NCBI GenBank assembly: GCA_013115145.1
Contig: JAAPAO010000073.1
Span: forward strand, 6,199 to 70,198
Source of the DNA: Perkinsus chesapeaki
Lineage: Eukaryota; Perkinsozoa; Perkinsida; Perkinsidae
Length of the DNA stretch: 64,000 nt
Direction of reading: 5' to 3'
Position 1 is the stretch's first letter. Each line of letters begins with the position of its first letter. The translations under genes and the position numbers were made by a program. Under the pieces are notes generated by a model that saw only the letters and a program-made list of their open reading frames with translations, ran no database searches and was not told the origin of the DNA. Below are positions 47,967 to 59,704 of this stretch, one piece after another.

Positions 47967-50645
47967 CTACTCTTCTTCTACACCCATCTCTCGACTAAGG
48001 GCACTATAGAGATCATCAAGGGCAGATCCAGTTGATAAAGGAGAAGATGTCACTATACTGGATACTGGGCTATTAACATCCAACGGCTGCTGCTGTGGTA
48101 AGGTCTGAAAATAATAATAAAAATAACAAGAACGCATACAACATCACTTACCGAACTAGCTTCAGAAGGTCCTGGAGCATTATCCCTGTCCCGCTGAACA
48201 CTTGGCTTCGACCTCTTCGCCGGCGGCGGCCCCTTGCCACTAGCTGCCTCCCTCTTAACTCCCCTTCGCTCAGTGGTAGCTGTCGACTTAACATCACTGG
48301 TCACCGCATCATCATTGCTGCTGCTGCCTGCTGCCTTTATGGAATGTATTAAATTTGCTATCTGACTCCCAAGATTCTTTATCTTATCACTGACTGTCGG
48401 TGCCTTCATTGATTTCTCGCTACTAACCATAGATCCTGTCGGACTGCAAAGTCTAAGAGCACTATTGCCACTCTCCTCCGTGACCCCACTGGTATCGTCC
48501 TTTCCCTTCACAGGACAGCTCCACTTCGAAGCTCGGCCCTTCTGCTTTAGTATCTCATTTCTAGTATCGTTTATCGCTTTATTAATATCTTCATCCCGCT
48601 TCTTCATTCGTTCTTCCTTCTCCTGCTCCGTCTCATTCCTAACTATTTCCACCTGGTCGACGACTCGAGGCTTCCTTCCCCTCTTCCTCTTCGGTGCCCC
48701 CGTTACACTAGAAGTCACAGTAGCCTCGCCAACCGAGGTGGACCCTTCCAAGCCAACCGCCTTCATCGTCCCGTCCGAAGTACCGCTCGATCGCGCTATT
48801 ACCTCCTGAAGGACGTCCCCGTGGAACTCGAGGTCCGGTGGAGGGGCACTCTTCCGAGCTGGCGGCGGCTCACACAATGGTTCAGATAAAACAGAAACTT
48901 CCCTAGCAGAGGAGGTCGCAGGTTCGATCCCCGCATCCGTCGTTGCTGCTTTTTTTCTTCCTTTTAAAGTATTCTTTCCCTTCCGTAGAGGTCGCTTCTT
49001 CGGGCTCTCGGGAGTGTCCGGTGACACAGACAGCACCGTTATGGTGCGGGGCGCCGGTGGAGGCGTCGAAGGCTCCGAATTGCACCTCAGCGGACTGCCG
49101 CCAGCTGACGGTGCTCTTGAAGCTTGAAAGTCAGAGACACTCCGCTCGAAGTAAGCAATGTCCTACACAGACAGACAATAACAACCCTTACTACGCCGCG
49201 TTGAGAAGGAAATGTGGTATGAAAACAAACACCGAAATTACCCTCATCTTCTCCAACTCCTCTAGCATCCTCTCCAATGAAACTTCGTGTACAGGATCCG
49301 GAGGCAGCGACTCCAAGGGCGACCGGAACAAAGGACTGGGATAATAAACTGCAAAAATTTCAACCGGTTTGATGGGACCTACTCATAGGGCCAGACAGAG
49401 CATGAGTTCACCGCCTGCCAGTAATCCCCTTCCTTGCTGCTGCCGGATACTATAGTAGTAGTCGTTGTTGTAGTTGTTGTCATTGGTAGCTAACTTGACG
49501 TACCGGAAGCGAAGTAGGAAGAAATAATAAAACAACAACACTCGCAATGAAGATGGTATGGGAGGGCATGCACAACTCAACACTTCAATATCACCACCAC
49601 CATCGGCAGCAGCAGCTGCTGCAATAATCAACTTGATACAACTTGTATAACAACAGCTACTACTATTAATCCCTTCAGCCCTGCTGTCCGGTGTTCCCCT
49701 CCTCATTCTCTATTATTGTCTGCTCCAACCGTTTCAAGGCTTATCGCCATTCTTAAGCAAACGTGCCAATAATGGTGGTTGCCGTGCTGTTGCCGCTGGA
49801 GTAACTGGCCTTCGATTCCCCCTTATATGCGCCCTTAATCCCCCTGCTCCCCCCGGCCTGACTGTAGGACCACAACCCTGCCTCAACCGAGGCCTAACCC
49901 TCCTGTGGCCGCCGCCGTCGGCGCTGGGCTCCTCCTCCTCCTCTCCAGTCGGTGGCCTTGCCTGCCCGGTAGCCCTAAAGCACTCTACCATATTATCAAA
50001 GTCCTCTCCAGTCTGAAGGGTACGTAAATATCAAAGACTCTATTCAAACGACCTACTGTCAAGGTATCCAACAGTTCCAGGGCTGCCTCGACTGTAGGAC
50101 GCTTCTTCCTTCGTTTGCCAGAAGCTGGCTGCAGATAGTCCAAAGGTGACCGGGTTATAGGACTACACAGAAATATTCACAAAAAGCTGCACACTTCGAC
50201 TATTGTAAAAAGCAGCTTCGATGATGTCATCCTACAAACTTCTTTCCATATTTCTTCTACTATTCCCTATATGCTCTAGTCCATAATTATTTTACTATCT
50301 CCAGGATGACACACAATTTAGGTTACACTGTTTAGTCAACGATGTTCCCTAATACCATGCGAGGCCATAGCGTCACTCCATACACCCTGTCCCACTTCGA
50401 AGAATAACACTCCCCGAAGATTGTGTAAAGGAGACACGCCTCTACTGGCGAGGCATCCTGCAGTCCCCTTCCCTACTACTTTTCCTCCGCCAGCCTCGAC
50501 GCCTTCCATACACATTCCCAATCACCATCATCCAGCCCCTGTAGCCATCCTTCATCCTCTCCAGCAGCTTCAGAGCCTCCTCCCCCTCCGTCCTCTTCAC
50601 TTGCCTGTCGCGCTATACGTGGGCTGCGTCTCCGAGGAGGCATGA
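47967..50645 (-). CDS. Basic nuclear-type protein with AT-hook-like motif (may be two genes)
   Basis: The start at 50645 gives MPPRRRSPRIARQASEEDGG and splices (36-nt intron) to RGVSPLHNLRGVLFFEVGQG. Further exons: KRRKKRPTVEAALELLDTLT joined to TGEDFDNMVECFRATG. After an unresolved junction near 49735 comes YWQAVNSCSVWPY joined to DPLFRSPLESLPPDPVHEVS, then LEELEKMR and DIAYFERSVSDFQASRAPSA. The long last part has an AT-hook-like core (APKRKRGRKPRVV), a charged helix (ETEQEKEERMKKRDEDINKA) and ends ...SALSREMGVEEE at 47967 after a final intron. It looks like a chromatin or DNA-associated protein. The stop at 49734 could mean two genes, 50645-49734 and about 49706-47967. Confidence 0.5.
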
Positions 50646-51474
50646 GAAGGAAAGGAACAATCGACTATCTTGATGGGAACCATCAACAGTATCGAATACA
50701 TTACCAATCGACCGAACCTCCACCACCCCTCCTAGATGCCACCAAGCTCAATAATCCCAAATAATTCCCTAATACATGCGCCCCATTGTTAGTTACTAAA
50801 CACAAAGACGGTACAGAACAGGTGGAGAAACGACGTTGAACAGTGGCAGTATACAGGAAGGATCAGGGATGGGCCTTGAGGCGTCTATGAATCTGATAAT
50901 TACAATTAGTCTTTGCCGTACTACCGATGATGCCTTACAATCCTAACACCTTGATACTTCTTCACATTACTGCTTTGCTTGGCCATTGCACATTGACAGT
51001 CTGGATGGCATACATGCACACGACCTTCCAAAGCCAAATTGAACTGCAATACAAGAAAGAGGAATGTAATAATGCAACACTGAAGAGAAGAAAAAAACAG
51101 CAAAGCAAAAAACGCCTTGCCCGCTACTTTCCTCCATTCAGCTGTATTATGGCATATACTCTTATACATGAATTACAGTATAAACTATACACCCCCTCAG
51201 AGCCTTAGAAAAAGTAATGTGCGGCGGTGGTGGCTTACAACAGAGTGAGTTTTACTACACAATAAACCCTCACACTTCTATACTATACCCCTAGACAAGC
51301 TAGTTATACAAAGGTATATTAATTGCACCTCCTCCTCCTCCACCACCTCCTCCAACCCTACTACTTTCTTCCGAAGCTGCCCCCAAGTCCACTGGTATAT
51401 ATTAAGCCTATCCCGAACCATACGAGAGAAGAACCTAATAAGAAACATCCACTAGAACAGACCATTACCCTCCA
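50646..51474. other. AT-rich stretch, no supported gene
   Basis: Opposite-strand frames at 50921-51208 are open, and the plus one (MMPYNPNTLILLHITALLGH) has a hydrophobic start, but neither splices further or resembles a family. Poly-purine and tri-nucleotide runs are common. Confidence 0.4.
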
Positions 51475-51931
51475 CTACTCATTCTGAAGCTCCTCCTGCT
51501 CTTCTTGATCCTCTGCTGTAGGAACCTCTTTACCATACTTATCAGCAAGCTTCTTACATACGCTCAGCTCCTCCTCATTAACCTGCCGCCCCACAGTAAT
51601 AGAATAGCCCCAGACTGCCAACAACTACCTTCGGGAGGGTCCATTCTGCTTTATCTGGTATCGTCTCAGGTAGCTTATCGTAATACATATCTTTAAGATT
51701 ACACCTGCCCATATTCTGCAGGAACGTCTTGTGCTTATCAAACCTAAACCAACAATACTAACCCAGCCACTCACAGTGCCACCCAGGCTGCTGCTGGGAC
51801 TACTTCTCTTTAAAGGTATCATCCTTAATAGCCTTCGGGTTCTGATAGAGTAGATTCTTAGCCGTCTTCCCCTTCCGCCTTCCCTTCGCCTTTGCAGCCC
51901 TCTTGACCCTATTAGTTCGCTTTATCTGCAT
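51475..51931 (-). CDS. NOP16-like nucleolar protein
   Basis: NOP16 is a nucleolar factor for 60S ribosome biogenesis. The start at 51931 gives a very basic N-terminus (MQIKRTNRVKRAAKAKGRRK) with KAIKDDTFKE. A 67-nt intron joins to KFDKHKTFLQNMGRCNLKDM, the WDKxxTxxQN-like motif of the family. Another intron joins TLPK to VNEEELSVCKKLADKYGKEV and the acidic end ...EEQEELQNE. Phase is kept at both joints. The usual C-terminal part of NOP16 is short or missing, so this is a divergent member. It is divergent from a small plus-strand gene that begins 110 bp away. Confidence 0.6.
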
Positions 51932-52040
51932 ACTATCAACTGCCACTGCTGTCACCAACAACAGCCAACCCCGTCAACAACTCAACACCCTTGGACTTAA
52001 TCCTCAAGCGGCTGCTGGTGGAAATGATCATCATCTACGA

Positions 52041-52369
52041 ATGCGAGTGTTAAAGGTAAGTAGATGGCCGAAGCTCTATAATAGTAATAATAACAGATAA
52101 CAGGACAGAACAGGATTATCAAAGCCATAATAAAGAGGAGGAGAGGCGACGTTGTTGTTGTTGCTGCTGCTGTTCTCACAAAGGTATTTCTAGTACTCTT
52201 CCTACATCTTAAGAACCTCGCCCAGTTGAATCTGATGACAGACGATGACACTAATGGCCCTGAAACTTCCAAGCGATCCCGAGGCGCAATCTCTGCACAA
52301 GTGGATGAGAACCAACATGACTGCCACTTGGCCTACAGGAGGCTACATTTTACTACTACTACGGAATGA
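52041..52369 (+). CDS. Small protein with hydrophobic N-terminus
   Basis: Exon 1 (52041-52055, MRVLK) and exon 2 (52184-52369) join through a 128-nt GT-AG intron to give MRVLKVFLVLFLHLKNLAQL followed by a polar tail (TDDDTNGPETSKRSRGAISA) of 66 residues in all. The N-terminus could be a signal peptide. The frame also stays open upstream of the ATG, so exon 1 may be longer. It ends 18 bp from the stop of the convergent KUP gene. Confidence 0.35.
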
Positions 52370-52387
52370 AGTCGAAAGTTGGTCGAG

Positions 52388-55300
52388 TTAAAGGCGATAG
52401 ATAGTCTGCAGCATAGTCGAGTGCAAGTACAGGAGGCTTACCACTAGATCCATTGGTAATCCAAAGAACTGAGCTGGATCCCTACTAATACCAATAATAC
52501 CAGAATACATTGATATAACAGCCCGACGTAGTATATTAGACCCTGGCTTCGACATCTGAAAATAATAAAATATCATCATCATCCACCACTTACACCAGAA
52601 ACGATAAGGTAGTAGTATCTTACGCATTTTTCCCTATGTACATAGAACCATAGGTTATCATCCTCATCAAAGCCTTGTTCCCCCTCAATAGCCTCTTTAG
52701 CTAGCATCTGTTCCGCCTCTTCATTCCTTTCCTCCGAGAATAACATATCCAACTGCTGCGATGCTGCCTGTGGTCTACGACGTACAGTCTCATCACTCTC
52801 AACGTTCTGCTTTACTATGGGCAATACATCATCCCGAACCTAATAATACAGTTGCCATAATGGCTGCCCAAACTAATGACGAGCCCCTATATACGATCGG
52901 TACTTAACAATGAAGTGTAAGAACGTCTCTGGTCAAGCTCATTACATAAAACGGCTTTGCTCAATTAAAATGCATTATAACTAATAGTTATTTACTATAT
53001 ATCAGAGGAGGAGAGTAAATTCTCTTTTCCTGAGGGGGCGGGTTCTGAGGGACCCTTCTTCTTACCACATTGCCCATATTAACCTCCGACAAAGGTTCTG
53101 CATAACCAAAGGTAACACGTGCTGCCCATATATGCTCCGATAACCCTACCAAAGAGGAGCCACATGAACGAAGGAGAGTGGTCTATCTAACATTACTTTC
53201 AAGCTCTACACGCTGACTTTGGTCAACGAATGGAGTTAGACTATTGAAACATACACTTAATAATACCTATATATCATATCTTAGCGGAGCGAAGCAACAT
53301 TATTATTATTATTACAGTTCTCTGATGCACACCATTGGTTATCCTATTATACAAGGACAATGCCGCTGGCAATGATTCTCCTGTTAACTTCTCAACAGTA
53401 GGGCTCATAAACACACCAGTACCTTAGTGACAATAACATACACCACAGGTAGAAAGATACCTGGACTGAGTCTTAGAGTGCCTGCTTGTTGTTGAAGGAC
53501 TAATCCTGATAGGCTCGATAATGAGCCCTCTTCGGCAGCCAATTCACTGTATGCCTTGCCTGAGAATATATAAAGTATTAGTAAACGTTTAAGTTGGTAA
53601 ATATAGTATAATAGAGTATTAATAGACAATTAAGTTGATTAGTGTAGTGTAAGCCTTTATTACCTGTAGCATACCTTCCATAGCGCCAAGTAAGCATGAA
53701 TATAAGTAGTACTATAGCTATAACTAAAGTTACCCATCCATTCTCATCCATCTTCATATACCTAATACCACTCTTTCTTATAATCATTCCCAAATATACC
53801 CCCTCCTCTTACAGATTAGACACAAGCAATGTACCATCAACAATCATAAAAGGTACAAGGCAACAGAAGGCCACCATGAAGTTCCAGCCATAGACATGAT
53901 GTAGCACTTGAACGTACAGTTGCTAATAATTAGATACCCCACATCACTCACAACTACTATCCTAGCTTACTGTGCTCATGTTAAAGGTGAAGAGTACAGC
54001 GACACCATAGGCTCCTGTTAGAGCACCACTTGAACGGAAAGCCAACACCAATATAATCGTACCTATCATTAATATATATTTTGCCTACATGGTGAAGGCT
54101 TGTACAAGTTACCAAGTCCAAGAAGGAAGTTGATCTCTGGTATGTAGATGTGCGCCTTCTCCTTAGGATTGGTATTAACGACCTTCACTCTTGGGAATAA
54201 CTCTAACGATACAGCCATATTAATAAGACCAAAGCAGCCGGTAATCATAGCTTGCGATGCAATAATGGTAGTTATAGTAGCGAACACCAACATAACCTAA
54301 ATTATACCACATTTCCTCCAAATCATGGCCAAATATACCCCCGTTATTACAATATACAGTGCATTAGGAGTAGCTGACCAGAACGGGTTGCTAGCTGCAG
54401 CTTGAGTGCCTTCAGCTAAGACATATGCTGCTTGACCGGTATAACAGAAGATAAGTGCAGGTAAAACCTACAAAGACGGGGGTAATAGGTATGGGAGTTA
54501 CAAAGAGAATATGATATAGGGAGCAACGATGTTATAGTAGGGTACTAAGTGGTACACAAAGTTAAGCAGTGTATAACGTTGTCGTGATACAATAAGCCCA
54601 CTGATCCTCCTCTCAGTGGTTATCATATTCAACCCCTATAAAGCATTACTATTAAAATAACGATTACTCCTAATAATACCCCTAACCATTCTCCTATTAC
54701 CAGTCCAAACCATGACAGCATGATCGGTCCCCGTCCAAAGTGCCCCATATCAGCGAATAGAGCCTCAGCACCTGTTACTGCTAGGACTACATCTCCAAAT
54801 CTCTGGAAGGCACCATAACCGGCGAATGTAGACTTGACCCAGAAATAGTACACATAGTATGGGTTAATAGCATCAACCAGCACCATCCATTCGTTATGGA
54901 CTGAAAACAGTGAATAACAATTTACATCGTCGACACGCACACAACCGGCTGTCTCCCCTCAGAAACCCTCGGGGCCTATAATCTCTTCTCGTCACCCAAC
55001 GCCGAGAAAATCCACAATAGGAAAAATAGTGGAAAATGCTTGAGAATTTTCGTCCCACTGCGGTGCTACTGTTACTTACTGGTGAGATTATATATACCAA
55101 CACCTCCAATAAGTATGAACCATACCATAGTTATCGGACCATTAGCTATACCAACCTTAGATGGGCCAAGGAATTGGAGAGAATACAAAAGTATAAGCAA
55201 AATAAGGGTTAGAGGCACCACTAGCTCATGGACCACTTTAATACCACTGGGAGAGAATAACTTATCCGTAGCCAGACCTTCCACTGCACTGAGTACACTT

Positions 55301-56532
55301 AGTGCAGGGGTGATAAGACCATCTCCACACATCATAGCTGCACCAGTGGTAGCTAGTACCTAGTTTGATAGTTAAAGAAGAGAGCGGTATGAGAATGATA
55401 GTACAGTGCATAAAATAAGTGTCTTCTTCCCACATTTGATCTTGCTTTCGTGGACTATCTTAAGCAGTAAAGAGAATATACCACCTTCACCATGATAATC
55501 AAAACGGAAGGCAACGCCGACGTACTTGATACAGACCTAAGATATTTTTGAGCTCACCTTGGTCCCATCCCCCAGAGACTTACAATAAATATTAATGCCC
55601 ATACAATAACGCTAAGGACACTCTTAATATCCTCAGCTACCTCTGGTGTGACACCATCAGCTACCACACACTGGTACTTCGACGGAGCATCACTATTGCA
55701 GCCCAAAATGGTGGATAACGTATAAAGTGGTGATGTGCCTATTATACCGTAGATCCTACAGTGATTCTATGACACTCTTCACCTACCAATATCACCGTAA
55801 ATAATACCAAGAGTACCCAGAGACCTCAACAGAAAACTTCTAATAGCATCCCGTCGCTTAGGTCGAGCCTCCCACTGGCTACTACGCTCTCTGGAGAGGG
55901 ATAAGTTAGACTCATCATCCGCATCCTTCTTAGGCACACCCTCTTCTAGATCTAATACAAGCTGATATATAAAGATATATAACATGGGTCTTTACCTTTA
56001 AGTTCTGTACCACCTAGACCACTTTGGCTCCTAAGTACAGTGCCCGCTCGCTCCTTAGACATGCTAGTAAGAGCATTTAGATATCTAAACTCTGTGTAAT
56101 AATATCGTCTATGTGTTTTCCTATTACCCGTAGCCACTTTCCATCCTAGTTCGTCCGGCGTTGACGGTCTGGGTATTATCGTTGAACCTAAGGTGAATCT
56201 TCCATCTGTCAACTCAGATTCGTGTAAAAATGATATTTTTATCGACCCTATATTACCGGTCCCAGAAAACACCTTTGGTGGTCAGTTGCCCACGAACAGT
56301 AAAATAGCCATCGGCGGCTTGAGCATCAATTGCCGACTGAAATAAACAATTACATCTTAGGTTGAAGCGTGCAAGATTCCCGAACCTTGTAGTTTGGGTC
56401 CCTAGGCGGGACTGTTAAGGTATTGGCAGTAACCTGCTTACCGCCCCTAGCTGGCACAGTAAGCGTGTTAATGCTCGTCCGACGCTTCCTAGGAACTGTT
56501 AATGTATTATTCCCCTGATGTGGGGCACTCAT
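52388..56532 (-). CDS. KUP/HAK/KT potassium transporter
   Basis: This is a high-affinity K+ uptake permease with about 12 transmembrane helices. The start at 56532 leads to a tail with three NTLTVP units. Then: [13 protein letters not shown] (family entry helix), [49 protein letters not shown] (signature), [38 protein letters not shown], and [20 protein letters not shown]. Splicing then continues past the membrane part: LRLSP to [20 protein letters not shown], then [19 protein letters not shown], then [15 protein letters not shown] and [19 protein letters not shown], the conserved C-terminal end. Introns are very AT-rich and contain TAATAA runs. One N-terminal junction (after GQLTTK) is not clean. 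Confidence 0.88.
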
Positions 56533-56911
56533 AATAATAGAGAGCAAAAACAAACTACAAACGCTAGCAAGTCAAGTTGTTAGCTTCAAGGATCATGATG
56601 ATGAGCTGTCGATAACTACTGCGCAATATCTTTTGTAAAAAGCGCACGGATTCGTAATCGATCTAACTTCACACCCTGTCGACTGATCTCTAAACTGTAG
56701 GATCGTTGAATAAACCGAATTTTCCACCCAGAATCTATTCCAGAACTACTTTTTGCACGTAAATCGCGATGCTGGAATCGATTCTGAATTCCAGAATTGG
56801 TTTAATGAACATTGGGTGTGTTTGACATCATTTTCGAAGGGCTTAACTACGAAGCCGGCCTCGAGGTTTGAAGTCTGCTCAATTACCCACACTAGTATCT
56901 TTGCTTGAAGT

Positions 56912-58618
56912 ATGGCCGATCCATCAGAGTCGACATCATCTATGGAAGGTGGTGCTATTCCAGAGGCTACTACCGGCCATAAACCTACTGTTATTGTTGT
57001 TATAGGGTAATAGGGGAGAGGGTATACGCTATGGGTCCATTGAGGATCCATATGTCATATACAGCTTTCATAAATTCGAGTTGGACTGGAATCGATTGGC
57101 CTAGTAATTACTCAATAACCTAAAGCAAACAAGAATGGACTTAATCCAACAGCACTGGAGTTTGGGCCACTTCCCCTTTGGGGAAGTGGCCCTCTACCTC
57201 TCATGCCTCTACCTATCAGATGTGGCACACCTTTTTGAATTCGTTGATTTTGTAAAGGATCCATTGCATTTTGTATTACCTTATTAACCATTCAGGATGG
57301 CTGGTGCCGGTAAGAGTACATTCGTTCATCGGTTATACCTTCACTTGGTGGCACAGAAAAAGAGGGTCTATTCGGTTAACCTAGATCCAGCTGTTCGCAC
57401 TGTTCCTTATCCGACTAATATTGGTAATACTAGCATCAACCTAAGATACTCCTAACGTAGTGTGTTAGATATCAGAGACACTGTTAAGTATAAGGATGTT
57501 ATGAAGCATTTCGGTCTCGGGCCCAATGGAGCCATCATGACCAGCTTAAACCTGTTTGCTACCAGGTGATAATATCCTTATTACCGCAGCATCTCTTATT
57601 AAGGTTCGACCAGGCGATGGGCCTTATAGACCAGAGGGCTCCTGAGTTGGACTACATATTAGTGGATACTCCTGGGCAAATAGAAGTGTTCAACTGGTCA
57701 GCCAGCGGTACTATTATACTGGACTCGTTGGCTATGACCTATCCCACTGTGACATTGTAAGTAACTGTGTAGCTGGGAATGCTCTATTAAGGGGGGATCA
57801 GGTTTGTTTTGGACACTGTACGGTGCACGTCTCCTACTACCTTTATGAGTAATATGCTGTATGTGACGAGTATTATGTAAGGATACGGTATGGGAGAGCT
57901 TAGGGCTATATTGTAATATCAGGTATAAGACTAAGTTGCCTACTGTAGCTGTATTCAACAAATGTGATGTTCATCCATCGGATAGCTGTATTACGATCAG
58001 ACGGAAATATGGTATTATTAATTTCAAATAGGTACAAGGTGGATGTCTGATTGGGAGTCTTACGTTGACGCTGTACGTAACGATGAGGAGAATGGTCCTG
58101 ATCACGGTGGCGGGTGAACATAAATGCCCGTATCATGTCGGCAATGTGTTATTAGGTATATGAGCTCATTAATGCGAAGTATGGCTATCAACATAAGCGA
58201 GTTCTATGAGAACCTCGCCCATGCTTCAGTAGGCTCATACCGCTCTCTCCATTCTGCATTGAACTTTGTTGTAAGGTATCATCGTTGACAGGGATGGGTA
58301 TGGGTGACTGTGAGGCTCAGATAATAGCGGCTGCAAAGGAATATGAGGAGTACATTTTTAACGCCGCCTGCTCTAGTATCAGCTCTCATCAATGGCAGGT
58401 CCTATGTACCCTATTTAGAGGCGCGCAAGAAAGCTATACATAACCACCGTGTTGAGCTCGCTAAGCAACAGTTGCATGTATTGGATAAGCAGGATGCCAA
58501 GAGGAAGGCGGCGGCTCAGCATCATCATCAGAAGGCTCCTGTGATTGCGGAGAGCAATGAAGGTGATAGTTGGGGGAAATGTGGTATTAATAAACAGTGT
58601 TGGCAATCTTACAACTAA
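56912..58618 (+). CDS. GPN1: GPN-loop GTPase 1
   Basis: GPN1 is a GTPase needed for RNA polymerase II assembly and nuclear import. Exon 1 (56912-57006, [20 protein letters not shown]) joins in phase to [20 protein letters not shown], the P-loop. Then [35 protein letters not shown] with the diagnostic GPN loop ([13 protein letters not shown]), [19 protein letters not shown] (G3 region), [14 protein letters not shown] (NKxD), and a C-terminal lysine-rich helix ([20 protein letters not shown]). Intron 1 is 289 nt, much longer than usual here, and holds a perfect inverted repeat. The C-terminus may continue to an acidic exon at 59034-59225 if the gtgata after SNEG is a donor. Confidence 0.92.
57164..57192. 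repeat. Perfect 13-bp inverted repeat in GPN1 intron 1
   Basis: Arms 57164-57176 (GGGCCACTTCCCC) and 57180-57192 are perfect reverse complements with a 3-nt loop. The GC-rich stem stands out in an AT-rich intron. Confidence 0.95.
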
Positions 58619-59033
58619 GTTACTCTTAAATCGGAGGGGAATTCATTTCAATCTGAAAGGCTCAGAGGAAGGTATTGGGTAGAGGATAAACGGTCACTGC
58701 TGTGGGTATTGATAAAAGTGAGGTCAGTGTAAGAGGAATATATAGGATAGTTCATAGTGAGCATTCCTCTATTAACCTTTGTTCATACTGCACCCTGCAC
58801 CGTTTCAGTAACTTTCGAATCGCGTACAGTCTCGTCCCTGTTATTGCCTGGTGAAGGAATAAGAGAATAGTAGTAGCTTGGCTATGTTGTGACCATTTCT
58901 TCTTTGATGCTTGGAGCTTGACTATATATAGTGTTTACCGAAGGCGGTCAATGAACCTGATCTTCGGGGGAAGAATAACCATACCGTAATTCTCCCAATA
59001 AATGTTTGTCTGCCCCCTAGCCAAGCTACTGGT
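58619..59033. other. Between GPN1 and the acidic exon, unresolved
   Basis: A short frame around 58690-58750 (VTAVGIDKSEVSVRGIY) looks protein-like but has a stop directly before it and no acceptor that would admit it. This may be a GPN1 intron or spacer. Confidence 0.35.
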
Positions 59034-59225
59034 GTGTGTATCAGCGATACTCCACGGTTGTTATCCTATATATCAGCTCATTTCTCTCTAGATTCTGATG
59101 AGGTTGATGAAGATGCAGCGGAGTTAGCGAAATTCAGAGAGATGCTCCAAGAGCATGCCCAACCATCCAGGGCAACTGCTGATGGTGTATCTGAGGAGGA
59201 TGAGGCTAAAAGAGTTCGTAAATGA
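59034..59225 (+). CDS. Acidic exon, possible GPN1 C-terminus
   Basis: The frame reads SLDSDEVDEDAAELAKFREM, LQEHAQPSRATADGVSEEDE and KRVRK with a stop at 59225. GPN1 proteins end in an acidic tail, so this could be its last exon; the joint from 58570 cannot be proved by phase. It could also be a separate gene with unresolved 5' exons. Confidence 0.35.
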   Translation: MCISDTPRLLSYISAHFSLDSDEVDEDAAELAKFREMLQEHAQPSRATADGVSEEDEAKRVRK

Positions 59226-59704
59226 GGTTTACGTAGAATACGTCTAAAAACTGTTCCTTATTGTTTCACATATTGCATAGTTGGGTTAAGTCTTTATTAC
59301 ATTCACTATTATACTGTCTTGTATCATGTATGATAATAACACCATCGTTTTCCTCATTAGTGGCGTTCCTTCCAGCATGTAGTAGCCAGCATGAGAGTGA
59401 GTTCGCGTCAGGGTTTATGAGGGTTGATTACCATTATTAGTTAATCTAATATATTATTACCGGATATCTATTACACATACATATTAGTATCACATACCCT
59501 GTTGTCTGCCCTTCGCCTTGCTTTTATCAGGCGGTATAGGGCTATGTTAAAGGTTTCTCCTTGAAAACGTTTAACTTAACAGCTCGGGCAGCAGTAGCTT
59601 ATCCAGCAACTTCTAAAGGCATCGTACCTGATGTTACCCATTGCCACACATGCTTCATGCTCATGTACATGTACATGTATTATTATCAGTTCCTATTGTT
59701 AACC
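59226..59704. other. Intergenic before the acyltransferases
   Basis: AT-rich with no supported coding. The ATG-containing repeats ATGTACATGTACATGTATT at about 59662-59680 are a small dinucleotide-type repeat just before the start. Confidence 0.4.

Noticed and set aside
50927-51208. Plus-strand frame with hydrophobic start
   Set aside because: AT-rich sequence gives open frames on both strands here and nothing else supports it.
58690-58750. Segment VTAVGIDKSEVSVRGIY as a GPN1 exon
   Set aside because: A stop codon directly precedes it and there is no AG acceptor that would admit this frame.
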